Assembly: GCA_015486095.1 (NCBI GenBank)
Contig: WFSK01000169.1
Span: 1-6,790 of the forward strand
Source: Thermotogae bacterium
GTDB lineage: Bacteria > Thermotogota > Thermotogae > B3-G13
Reading direction: 5' to 3'
Length of the DNA stretch: 6,790 bases
How positions within the stretch are numbered: position 1 is the first letter of the stretch; each line of letters begins with the position of its first letter. The notes beneath the pieces were generated by a model that searched no databases, had not been told where the DNA came from, and worked only from the letters and a program-made list of their open reading frames with translations. Positions 1 to 6,566 of the stretch are shown in pieces. The translations under genes and the position numbers were made by a program.

Positions 1-83
1 AACTCCTCGAGTTCCTTCAGATCAGTGGCACCTTCAATGAGTTGCATGGCATTTCTCTCGATCTCCTTCAACCTTTCTTTCAA
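1..83 (-). CDS. pheS: Phenylalanyl-tRNA synthetase alpha subunit, N-terminal fragment (cut by window edge)
   Basis: Only the first 27 codons are inside the window; the gene continues past position 1. The visible protein begins MKERLKEIERNAMQLIEGA and goes on TDLKELEE. This lines up well with the N-terminal coiled-coil arm of bacterial PheS (Bacillus subtilis starts MEEKLKQLEQEALEQVEAAS). PheS with PheT charges tRNA-Phe with phenylalanine in the cytoplasm; the N-terminal arm contacts the tRNA. The start is read as TTG at 83-81 because the ribosome site AGGGAGG (99-93) lies 9 nt upstream. An in-frame TTG at 92-90 touches that site and is too close. The gene begins 18 nt after the rng stop and is probably co-transcribed with it. 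The catalytic domain is not visible, so the identity rests on a short match and would fall if the downstream sequence lacked class II synthetase motifs. Confidence 0.72.
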   Translation of the reverse strand, partial: MKERLKEIERNAMQLIEGATDLKELEE

Positions 84-92
84 AGATACCAA

Positions 93-99
93 CCTCCCT
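93..99 (-). promoter_or_regulatory. Ribosome binding site that decides the pheS start
   Basis: AGGGAGG lies just after the rng stop codon (104-102). It is 9 nt from the TTG at 83-81 and has no spacer to the TTG at 92-90. It therefore selects the downstream TTG as the start. Confidence 0.75.
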
Positions 100-101
100 T
101 C

Positions 102-1529
102 TCACTTTATTACCTCTATCTCGTATCTTCCAAGATATATGTTATTTGAAACGATCCTTATCTTGATATTCAATTCCCTCTCCAATCTTTCTTTTTCCTT
201 CATCTTAAAGAGTTCTCCAGCCTCTTCTCCTACCTTTAACTCCACTGCAGACATCTTTTTGTTTAAAAACATCTTCTTCAAATCATTCTTTATCTTATCC
301 ACCACGATCTCCGGTCGGAATATAAAACCCACACCTTTACAAAAAGGACATTCTCTTTGAAGACTGCTGTATACCGTCCTGAGTGTTCGCTTCCGAGTCA
401 TTTCAAGCAAGCCAAGCCGCGTAAATCCTACGACGAAAGAACGAGTTTTATCTCTTTCCATTTCCTTTTCCAGGGTTTTCTTCACCTGTTCTCGCTCTTC
501 GTCGTTCGCCATATCTATGAAATCTACAACAATTATTCCACTCAGATTCCTTAGCCTCATCTGTCTTGCTATTTCCTTCGCTGCCTCCATATTGGTTTCG
601 AGTATGACATCTTCCTCCTTGCCATTCTTCACATTTCTCCCTGCGTTCACATCTATTACGGTCAAAGCTTCGGTCTTTTGAATGTATATGCTTCCACCAC
701 ATCTGAGTGTTACCTTTTTATCTAAAGAGTCAGGAATTTGTTCCTCGATACCGTAATGAGAAAAGACATCATCTCTTCCATAGAATACAACCGAGATACC
801 TAACCCCTGACTCTTCGTCTTTACATACCGATAAAGTTCAAGGTCATCTACTACGATCTCATCAACATCGTTTATCTTGTCTCTTAAGATGATATCCACA
901 AGATTTGGTTCTTCATACAGCAAAACTGGCGGCTCTTTCTCAGAAGTCTTCTTTACGATCTCTTTCCACGAACGAACCAGTTCTTTTGCTTCCCTTTCTA
1001 TTATAGTCTCATCCATCGCTTTTGCCAGTGTTCTTATTATAAAACCCCCATTTCCGATCTTCAATCCTTTCACCAACTTTATCAACCTGTTTCTCTCACC
1101 TTTTTCTTTTATCTTACGAGATATAGAAACCTTTTTAGAGTAAGGTAAATAAACGAGATATCTCCCGGTAACACTTACATAGGTGGTCACTTGTGGCCCT
1201 TTATTAGAGAGAGAATCTTTTTTCACCTGAACGATCAATCTTTGTCCTTTTTTTAACGAAGTTATGTGTGGATCTTTGTTCTTTCTGTAAACACTGCATA
1301 GATCTTTGGAACGCAAAAAGGCCTTCTTGCCCTTGCCTATATCCAAAAAGGCGGCATCCATACCTTCTACTACATTATCTACTCTTGCGAAATACAAATT
1401 GCCTACCTTACTCCTAAGGTTTTCAGATTCGTAATACAATTCCATCAGAATTCCATTTTCTACAAATCCTACCCTTATTTCATTTCTATCATTTGCGTTT
1501 ATTACTATACGTTTAAAAAAATCCTTCAT
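102..1529 (-). CDS. rng: Ribonuclease E/G family endoribonuclease (RNase G type)
   Basis: This is a 475-residue cytoplasmic endoribonuclease that cuts single-stranded AU-rich RNA during rRNA/tRNA processing and mRNA decay. An S1-like RNA-binding region spans about residues 37-120 (GNLYFARVDNVVEGMDAAFLDIG is typical of its start). The RNase H-like and DNase I-like catalytic parts follow. The two Mg-binding aspartates are visible as D293 in VIDVNAGR and D336 in GIIVVDFIDM, matching E. coli RNase E D303 and D346. The zinc-link cysteines are C394 and C397 in ECPFCKGVG. The length fits RNase G (E. coli 489) and there is no long C-terminal scaffold as in RNase E. An in-frame TAG two codons upstream fixes ATG 1529 as the earliest ATG start. 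The ribosome site AAGGTG (1548-1543) has a long 13-nt spacer. The gene is first in a unit with pheS. Family is certain; the choice of G over E rests on length and architecture. Confidence 0.96.
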   Translation of the reverse strand: MKDFFKRIVINANDRNEIRVGFVENGILMELYYESENLRSKVGNLYFARVDNVVEGMDAAFLDIGKGKKAFLRSKDLCSVYRKNKDPHITSLKKGQRLIVQVKKDSLSNKGPQVTTYVSVTGRYLVYLPYSKKVSISRKIKEKGERNRLIKLVKGLKIGNGGFIIRTLAKAMDETIIEREAKELVRSWKEIVKKTSEKEPPVLLYEEPNLVDIILRDKINDVDEIVVDDLELYRYVKTKSQGLGISVVFYGRDDVFSHYGIEEQIPDSLDKKVTLRCGGSIYIQKTEALTVIDVNAGRNVKNGKEEDVILETNMEAAKEIARQMRLRNLSGIIVVDFIDMANDEEREQVKKTLEKEMERDKTRSFVVGFTRLGLLEMTRKRTLRTVYSSLQRECPFCKGVGFIFRPEIVVDKIKNDLKKMFLNKKMSAVELKVGEEAGELFKMKEKERLERELNIKIRIVSNNIYLGRYEIEVIK

Positions 1530-1555
1530 ATGCTAAATCTTACACCTTCACTACC

Positions 1556-1574
1556 GAGTCTTTATACAAGACTC
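1556..1574 (-). promoter_or_regulatory. Hairpin in the rng 5' leader
   Basis: The leader contains GAGTCTT, a 5-nt loop and AAGACTC: a perfect 7-bp stem, 7 nt upstream of the AAGGTG ribosome site and about 18 nt after the predicted transcription start. No U-tract follows on the minus strand, so it does not look like a terminator of rng. By analogy with E. coli RNase E, whose leader hairpins let the enzyme control its own mRNA, it could serve in feedback or ribosome access. That role is inference. Confidence 0.6.
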
Positions 1575-1598
1575 TGATCTTTTATAATTTTTAAACAC

Positions 1599-1626
1599 AT
1601 TATACCATAGCCCGATCTCGAGGTAA
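1599..1626 (-). promoter_or_regulatory. Promoter of rng (extended -10)
   Basis: Reading the minus strand, TATAAT at 1604-1599 is preceded by TGG (a TGn extended -10). A weak -35-like TTACCT sits at 1626-1621 with a 16-nt spacer. The predicted start is near 1592, giving a leader of about 63 nt. The consensus -10 plus TGn is the strong part; the -35 matches poorly. Confidence 0.7.
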
Positions 1627-1682
1627 GTTGTGAGTTACACCGTGAAAAAGCAGTCCAAACAAGCTATTCGTATTTATAGATC

Positions 1683-1841
1683 TCATTTTTTACTTACATT
1701 GAAAAGAATTTGGGTGAGCAAGGCGAATCGCGTACCCGTTCTCATATGATATTCGGCTGAAACAAACACGCTGGTTGGCACACTGCTGATCAATTGAGAA
1801 GTGAATGCAGAAAATAAAAATACATTATCTGCGGGGGCCAT
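1683..1841 (-). CDS. Unrecognised 52-codon ORF in the rng/TPR intergenic gap
   Basis: An open frame of 52 codons runs from ATG 1841 to TGA 1685-1683. It starts MAPADNVFLFSAFTSQ and ends with EYHMRTGTRFALLTQIL and FNVSKK. I do not recognise it. Upstream there is only a weak GAG-type ribosome site in ACGAGATCAT. No promoter of its own is obvious, and it ends about 80 nt before the rng -10 box. The C-terminal half is basic and could be a fragment of a larger, decayed gene or of a dispersed intergenic repeat. It may equally be chance. The rest of the gap 1530-1898 holds only the two promoters and the rng leader. Confidence 0.2.
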   Translation of the reverse strand: MAPADNVFLFSAFTSQLISSVPTSVFVSAEYHMRTGTRFALLTQILFNVSKK

Positions 1842-1850
1842 ATGATCTCG

Positions 1851-1879
1851 TTGATTGGATTTTTAAGTTATGTTATAGT
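1851..1879 (+). promoter_or_regulatory. Promoter of the TPR-pilD unit
   Basis: TTGATT (1851-1856), a 17-nt spacer and TATAGT (1874-1879) form a good sigma-70-type promoter. TGT precedes the -10 (TGn, extended). A second TATAGT at 1882-1887 makes a short direct repeat with the first. The predicted start near 1886 leaves a leader of only about 22 nt. Confidence 0.68.
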
Positions 1880-1892
1880 ATTATAGTAATGT

Positions 1893-1898
1893 AAGGAG
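1893..1898 (+). promoter_or_regulatory. Ribosome binding site that decides the TPR gene start
   Basis: AAGGAG ends directly before an ATG at 1899, which leaves no spacer. It lies 9 nt before the in-frame ATG at 1908. The latter is the more likely start. Confidence 0.8.
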
Positions 1899-1907
1899 AT
1901 GGAAAAC

Positions 1908-2984
1908 ATGAAGGGTTTAGTTAAATTCGTCATACCAAGTGGTGAATGTATCATAACCGAACTGAGTCCATTCGTACTGATGATCCGTGATTACCTTTAC
2001 GGTGGCTCATGGAAGAAGATGAGAAATAATGCCAAGCTGAATGGGGTATTTACATCAGAAATAAATGCTTTAGAAGAGGTAGAGAAATTTATTGGGGAAC
2101 CTTTAACTGGATACACTTATGAACCTTTTGTATTGAATGAGTTTTTAGATGTTATAAAAGAAAACGGATTGACCATGAATTCTTTTAAAGATGTGGATCC
2201 AGAAGCTTTATATCTGTTCGCTCAAAGATATGCCGATGAAATGGGCACAGAGAAGGCAATAGAGCTATTGAAGATGCTTCTGAATCTTGCTCCGAAATAT
2301 GCCCATTTTTACGAACTTCTGGGTTCCTTGTGCGTTGAAATGGGGAACTTCAATGCAGGAGAGAAGAATCTGTTAAAGTCTATAGAACTCGAGCCGGGAT
2401 TAGTGGAAGCATATTCCGAATTAGGTGAGATGTATTATAACTTGGAAAGATATGAAGAAGCTATAAAATATTGGAAGAAAGAGGTAGAACTTTCCCCACA
2501 AAATCGATTCACATATTTTATGCTATCCGATGCATATAAAAAACTTCATCATTACGAGGATGCCATAGATGTGATGAAGAAACTCCGTGAAATGGATGAA
2601 CGTAACATACTGGCACGATATAAGCTGGCTGCGCTTTATCGAGAAATCGGTGATGAAGAAAAGGCAAGAAAATGCGAAGAGGAGATCTTGAATCTAAGGC
2701 CTTATTACAACAATGATGTAGAAGTATGGGCGAAGGTGCAGTTTAAATACGGGAGGTGTAAGGAAACCGAAGATGTACTTTTAGATTATATCCAGCGTTA
2801 TCCCCTCGATGCACATCTGAAGTTGCTCTTGATAGTACCTTATGTTAAAACTGGACGCTACAAGGAAGCGAATAAAATATTAGATGAATTCAGGTCTTCC
2901 AAGATATGGTATTACTATGGTAAAAAAGAACTTTTCAGCGAATTCTTAACCGATGAAGAGAGGCGTTCTCTCAATCTGACATGA
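1908..2984 (+). CDS. Tetratricopeptide-repeat (TPR) protein of unknown role
   Basis: The 358-residue protein is mostly helical TPR repeats, which act as a protein-binding scaffold. Consecutive 34-residue units fit at about 97-130, 131-164, 165-198, 199-232 and 233-266. The clearest is the second full one, with the typical W/LG-Y-A-P pattern (AYSELGEMYYNLERYEEAI). Two degenerate units follow to about 332. Residues 1-95 are a separate N-terminal segment that I do not recognise (starts MKGLVKFVIPSGECIITELS). There is no signal peptide or membrane helix, so it should be cytoplasmic. The start at 1908 is preferred to 1899 because of ribosome-site spacing. Its stop overlaps the pilD start (ATGA), which suggests co-translation. 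A TPR partner in type IV pilus or secretion assembly is therefore possible, but this comes from context alone. Confidence 0.9.
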   Translation: MKGLVKFVIPSGECIITELSPFVLMIRDYLYGGSWKKMRNNAKLNGVFTSEINALEEVEKFIGEPLTGYTYEPFVLNEFLDVIKENGLTMNSFKDVDPEALYLFAQRYADEMGTEKAIELLKMLLNLAPKYAHFYELLGSLCVEMGNFNAGEKNLLKSIELEPGLVEAYSELGEMYYNLERYEEAIKYWKKEVELSPQNRFTYFMLSDAYKKLHHYEDAIDVMKKLREMDERNILARYKLAALYREIGDEEKARKCEEEILNLRPYYNNDVEVWAKVQFKYGRCKETEDVLLDYIQRYPLDAHLKLLLIVPYVKTGRYKEANKILDEFRSSKIWYYYGKKELFSEFLTDEERRSLNLT

Positions 2985-3736
2985 GATGTGTGTTTACATC
3001 TTATGTACTTCTTCTCGGACTTGTAATAGGCTCATTCTTAAATGTATGCATATATAGAATTCCTCGTAACATATCTCTTTACAACCCCAGCTATTCTTTC
3101 TGTCCCATTTGCAAAAAAAGAATACGTTGGTATGACAATATCCCTCTCCTAAGTTACCTTATCCTTAGAGGGAAGTGTAGAAACTGCGGTGCTCCAATAT
3201 CCATTCGGTATCCTATCGTCGAATCTTTAACCGCTATCTTATTCGTTTTACTCTACCTCGAATACGGTATTAACCTGTATTTTTTCACGGCTATTATAAT
3301 ATCATCTCTTTTGATCTGCATAATCTTCATAGACGCGGAAACGATGTTGATTCCAGATCTTTTATCCATCCCAATAGGAGTGATATCCTGTATTTATCTT
3401 CTAACATTATCGAATGTAGACATCCTGAATAGATCGATCACCGCTGCAGTTATATTCGCAATATTCTACTCAATAGCGAGGATCGTGAAAGGGGGTATGG
3501 GGTATGGTGATATCAAGCTGTTAACCTTCCTTTCCTTACTATTGGGTCCTCTAAATACCTTTTTCACGATCTTCATAGCTTCTCTATTGGGAAGTGTATT
3601 CGGTATTGTGTATGGTAAAAGAAGAGAAGGCTTGAAAACTAAAGTCCCGTTCGGCCCATTCATCGGCATAGGAGCACTTATCATGATCATCTATGGAAGA
3701 GAGATCACGGCCATCTACAGATCGATAGTACGGTAA
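2981..3736 (+). CDS. pilD: Type IV prepilin peptidase / N-methyltransferase (A24 family)
   Basis: This 251-residue polytopic inner-membrane aspartyl protease cleaves the leader of type IV prepilins and related pseudopilins. In this family it usually also N-methylates the new N-terminus. All hallmarks are present: GSFLNVCIYR at 17-26; the two CxxC pairs C41/C44 and C66/C69 of the N-terminal cytosolic domain; catalytic D118 in FIDAETMLIPD and D177 in GMGYGDIKL (the GxGD motif); and the late FGPF at 224-227. Several hydrophobic membrane segments separate these. The length is normal and the gene looks intact. The ATG lies inside the TPR gene's stop (ATGA, 4-nt overlap) and has no close strong ribosome site, so translation is probably coupled. 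No pilin, ATPase or pilC gene is inside the window, so its substrates must be encoded elsewhere. Confidence 0.96.
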   Translation: MRCVFTSYVLLLGLVIGSFLNVCIYRIPRNISLYNPSYSFCPICKKRIRWYDNIPLLSYLILRGKCRNCGAPISIRYPIVESLTAILFVLLYLEYGINLYFFTAIIISSLLICIIFIDAETMLIPDLLSIPIGVISCIYLLTLSNVDILNRSITAAVIFAIFYSIARIVKGGMGYGDIKLLTFLSLLLGPLNTFFTIFIASLLGSVFGIVYGKRREGLKTKVPFGPFIGIGALIMIIYGREITAIYRSIVR

Positions 3737-3742
3737 CGATTA

Positions 3743-4531
3743 TTACGAAATCTTTATTTTACCAATATATCCCTTATCGAAGATGTTCGAGCCGATGTAG
3801 AAATACAGATCATATTCACCTGCTGTTTTAAAGACCTCTTTCATTCTCTCGAGAGGCACTGTTAATTTTCCGGTGGAATTGAGCTCTTGGGAATACAAAA
3901 TACACTCTTTTCCGGTTTTATTATCTTTTACTAGAAGTGTAGCTCGGAGTATCCCCAGAGTATTACCATCTTCACCCAAGGCGAGAGAATTCAACATATC
4001 GACAAGGGTTTTATCAGAAAAGATAAACTCACATACCAGTGGTTTGAGGGAATCCTTCTTCAACACGGATGCAGAAACGAGTTTGCAATTCTCAACGATG
4101 GGATGTACATAAAAATAAAATTCTACAATGGGTTCATTGTTGTAGAATACTGGTATTCCAGCATCCAGTTCTACCTTTACTTTTTCCCTATTCCCCCAGG
4201 AATTCCTCAATACGTCGCGAAAGTCCAATTGAAAACGATACCCTTTTGCTTCCTTTTTCAAAAAAATGCTTCCTTTGTCTATCGTGAGCCAACCATCATT
4301 TCCGATAGGTATCTTTGTTCTCGCTTTGATAACTGGTTTTAGTCCTTCTTCATCGAGAACGTAATTCTTCGGCAGATAATAATCACAGAGTCTAAGCGCT
4401 TTATCCGTCGATACGTATATGGAAGTCTTTGGCTCTACGGTTGTTCCAACCTTTTGAACGGAACAGGAAGATAAAAATAATAATATAGATAACATCGAAA
4501 TTACGAGGAATCTCACATCAATGTTCTTCAT
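3743..4531 (-). CDS. Predicted lipoprotein of unknown function
   Basis: The 262-residue product starts MKNIDVRFLVISMLS and has a hydrophobic signal ending in the lipobox LSSC, with the lipidated cysteine at C23. It should be exported and anchored to a membrane by lipid. The mature part looks rich in beta strand, with alternating hydrophobic runs such as VEFYFYVHPIV and YDLYFYIGSNIF. I recognise no domain. An upstream in-frame ATG at 4585 would add 18 residues and bury the signal peptide. The ATG at 4531 is preferred because AGAGG lies 5 nt before it and the signal peptide then starts at residue 1. The gene overlaps the end of nth by 14 nt and is the last of the eno-nth unit. Its stop faces the pilD stop across a 6-nt gap. 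The metabolic and repair neighbours say little about its job. Confidence 0.85.
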   Translation of the reverse strand: MKNIDVRFLVISMLSILLFLSSCSVQKVGTTVEPKTSIYVSTDKALRLCDYYLPKNYVLDEEGLKPVIKARTKIPIGNDGWLTIDKGSIFLKKEAKGYRFQLDFRDVLRNSWGNREKVKVELDAGIPVFYNNEPIVEFYFYVHPIVENCKLVSASVLKKDSLKPLVCEFIFSDKTLVDMLNSLALGEDGNTLGILRATLLVKDNKTGKECILYSQELNSTGKLTVPLERMKEVFKTAGEYDLYFYIGSNIFDKGYIGKIKIS

Positions 4532-5147
4532 AATTACCTCTTTTTCTCCCATAATCACACATATCGAAAAATGGGCATATATCACATTTTGGATTTTTGG
4601 GTTTGCAGATCATTCTACCGAATTGAACGAAGAGATAGTTCACATCCCCCCATCTTTCTTTCGGTATGCACTTCTCCAATTCCTTTTCGGTATGATAAGG
4701 CACCTTCGTATTTACGAGACCAAGCCTGTTAGATATCCTATGTACATGAACATCAACGGCTATAGCGGGTTTCCCAAATGCGCGCTCTAAAACGATATTT
4801 GCAGTCTTCCGCCCAACACCCGGAAGAGACATCAATTCTTCCAGCGTATCTGGAACTCTACCCCCGTATTTTTCTACAAGGATTTTGGCAGTTTTGATTA
4901 TGTTACTCGCTTTGTTCTTTGGCATACCTGCTGGTCTTATAAGACTCTCTACCTCGGCAGCAGGGGCTTTATTCAGCTTATAAACCGATGAATAAACGGA
5001 AAAGAGCCGTTCAGAAGCCCTTTCCGTATTCTCATCTCTGGTTCGTTGGGATAGCATAGTCGTTATCAAGCATCTGAACGGTTCTTCTTTTTTCTTCTCT
5101 CCAAAGATCTCTTTTAACTTATCGAGTACGTAAAGTATATCTTTCAT
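4518..5147 (-). CDS. nth: Endonuclease III (DNA glycosylase/AP lyase)
   Basis: This 209-residue base-excision repair enzyme removes oxidised pyrimidines and nicks the resulting abasic site. The helix-hairpin-helix is LPGVGRKTA (residues 108-116) with catalytic lysine K114, matching E. coli K120. The catalytic aspartate is D132 in AVDVHVHRISNRLG, matching D138. The 4Fe-4S loop is complete: C181, C188, C191 and C197 in the standard C-x6-C-x2-C-x5-C spacing. MLSQRTRDENT at 31-41 is a form common in thermophile and archaeal members. The length is normal. Its ATG overlaps the eno stop (ATGA), preceded only by a weak AGG, so translation is probably coupled to enolase. Its 3' end carries the start of the lipoprotein gene. 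Confidence 0.96.
   Translation of the reverse strand: MKDILYVLDKLKEIFGEKKKEEPFRCLITTMLSQRTRDENTERASERLFSVYSSVYKLNKAPAAEVESLIRPAGMPKNKASNIIKTAKILVEKYGGRVPDTLEELMSLPGVGRKTANIVLERAFGKPAIAVDVHVHRISNRLGLVNTKVPYHTEKELEKCIPKERWGDVNYLFVQFGRMICKPKNPKCDICPFFDMCDYGRKRGNYEEH
4537..4541 (-). promoter_or_regulatory. Ribosome binding site that decides the lipoprotein start
   Basis: AGAGG lies inside the 3' end of nth, 5 nt before the ATG at 4531. It supports the start that places the signal peptide at the N-terminus, instead of the upstream ATG at 4585. Confidence 0.7.
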
Positions 5148-6436
5148 TTACCTATGCTGTACAAGGCATCTATTCCTCTATATATTGCTGATTTTCCAAG
5201 TTCATCTTCTATCATCATCAATCTGTTATACTTGGCTATCCTCTCACTCCTCGATATAGAACCAGTCTTGATGAATCCTGTATTCATAGCCACTGCGAGA
5301 TCTGCTATGAAGGTATCGGATGTTTCACCAGACCTATGTGAAACAACTGCAGTCATATTATGCTTCTTCGCATAATCTATGGTATCGAGTGTTTCTGTAA
5401 CTGTTCCTATCTGATTCAGCTTTATCAAGACGGAATTGGATGCCTTTAACTCCACACCCCTTTTAACCCTATCTATATTCGTTACATATAAATCATCTCC
5501 GATGATCTGAACTTTATCACCCAATCTCTTGGTTATCTTGACAAAGCCGTCCCAATCGTCTTCCGCAAAGGGGTCTTCGATGATGATAATGGGATACTTA
5601 TTCACCAGTTTTTCGTAATAGTCGAGTAGTTCATCAGTCTCTTTTTCAGCACCATCTATGCTATACTTCGAGTTTGTTTCGTTAAAAAATGAAGATGCGG
5701 CGGCATCGAATGCGACGTAGATGTCTTTTCCAGGTTCATAACCAGCTTTATCTATACCTTCCACTATGAGCTTTATTGCTTCTTCGTTCGATGACAAGTT
5801 TGGGGCAAAGCCACCTTCATCACCAACAGATGTTGCAAGTCCTCGAGACTTCAATATGGATTTTAAGGTATGGAATACCTCAGATGCATATCTCATGGCC
5901 TCTGCAAAGGTCGGAGCACCAGCAGGAACTATCATGAACTCCTGGATATCGAGGGTGTTATCTGCATGCTTACCTCCATTAACTATGTTCATCATAGGAA
6001 CCGGTAACTCCCTCGCATCGGCACCACCTAAGTATCTGTACAGAGGTAACAAAGAAGCAGTTGCAGCTGCTTTAGCCACTGCCATCGATACACCCAATAT
6101 CGCATTGGCTCCTAAATTCGTTTTATTTTCTGTGCCATCCAATTCGATCATGGTATTATCCAAGCCTGCTTGATCTAAGGCATTCATCCCAATAATCTTT
6201 GGTGCTATCTTCTCGTTAACATTTGTTACAGCCTTCAAGACGCCCTTACCCAGATATCTGCTCTTATCTCCGTCCCGGAGTTCGAGAGCCTCATGTTTTC
6301 CTGTAGAGGCACCGGATGGAACCATTGCCATTGCTTCTGTGCCATCTGCCAATTCTACCTTAACTGCTACTGTGGGATTGCCTCGAGAATCAAGAACTTC
6401 TCTTGCCTTCACATCGGTGATTTCAATGTAATTCAT
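5144..6436 (-). CDS. eno: Enolase (phosphopyruvate hydratase)
   Basis: The 430-residue enzyme interconverts 2-phosphoglycerate and phosphoenolpyruvate in glycolysis and gluconeogenesis. Family motifs are complete: REVLDSRGNPTV and the active-site loop SGASTGKHE at 41-49; H157 and E166; general acid E207 in VGDEGGFAPN; Mg ligands D244 (VAFDAA), E287 (IIIEDPFAEDDW) and D314 (IIGDDLYVTN); catalytic base K339 in LIKLNQIGTVTET; H367-R368-S369 in VVSHRSGE; and K390 before TGSISRSERIAKYN. The length is normal and the sequence resembles Thermotoga enolase. AAGGAGGT (6451-6444) lies 7-8 nt before the ATG, a near-perfect ribosome site that suits high expression. It is first in a tightly overlapping unit with nth and the lipoprotein gene. 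Confidence 0.98.
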   Translation of the reverse strand: MNYIEITDVKAREVLDSRGNPTVAVKVELADGTEAMAMVPSGASTGKHEALELRDGDKSRYLGKGVLKAVTNVNEKIAPKIIGMNALDQAGLDNTMIELDGTENKTNLGANAILGVSMAVAKAAATASLLPLYRYLGGADARELPVPMMNIVNGGKHADNTLDIQEFMIVPAGAPTFAEAMRYASEVFHTLKSILKSRGLATSVGDEGGFAPNLSSNEEAIKLIVEGIDKAGYEPGKDIYVAFDAAASSFFNETNSKYSIDGAEKETDELLDYYEKLVNKYPIIIIEDPFAEDDWDGFVKITKRLGDKVQIIGDDLYVTNIDRVKRGVELKASNSVLIKLNQIGTVTETLDTIDYAKKHNMTAVVSHRSGETSDTFIADLAVAMNTGFIKTGSISRSERIAKYNRLMMIEDELGKSAIYRGIDALYSIGK

Positions 6437-6443
6437 TTAAATT

Positions 6444-6451
6444 ACCTCCTT
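6444..6451 (-). promoter_or_regulatory. Strong ribosome binding site of eno
   Basis: AAGGAGGT is a perfect match to the anti-Shine-Dalgarno core, 7-8 nt from the ATG at 6436. It confirms the enolase start. Confidence 0.9.
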
Positions 6452-6489
6452 ACAAATTTTTTAAAACATCTTCTCGATGCTTTGGTTAT

Positions 6490-6518
6490 ATTATACCTCG
6501 AAATCTTATATGCAGGAA
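6490..6518 (-). promoter_or_regulatory. Probable promoter of the eno-nth-lipoprotein unit
   Basis: On the minus strand TATAAT at 6495-6490 is a consensus -10. With a 17-nt spacer the -35 would be the weak TTCCTG at 6518-6513. The predicted start near 6483 gives a leader of about 47 nt. A perfect -35 TTGACA at 6538-6533 lies upstream, but no good -10 sits 16-18 nt from it. The best nearby, TATAAG, is 22 nt away. Confidence 0.6.
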
Positions 6519-6566
6519 ATCCGATGGCTTTGTGTCAAACAGTGTTGATGAAGATCTAAGCAAGAC

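Noticed and set aside
1556..1590. The 7-bp hairpin followed by a T-rich run on the plus strand, as a terminator
   Set aside because: No plus-strand gene runs into it, and the T-run is interrupted (TGATCTTTTATAATTTTT). The position just upstream of the rng ribosome site fits a leader element better.
5766..6173. A 135-codon plus-strand open frame
   Set aside because: It is antisense to the conserved core of enolase, has no ribosome site or promoter, and exists because of enolase codon use.
102..6436. RNase G and enolase close together as a degradosome gene cluster
   Set aside because: In E. coli enolase binds the long C-terminal scaffold of RNase E. The enzyme here is of the short form without that scaffold, and the two genes are in separate units about 3.6 kb apart.
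6533..6538. Perfect TTGACA as the -35 of eno
   Set aside because: No -10 hexamer lies 16-18 nt downstream (the sequence there is CTGCAT/TGCATA), and the good TATAAT is 37 nt away. It may be chance or belong to a poor second promoter.
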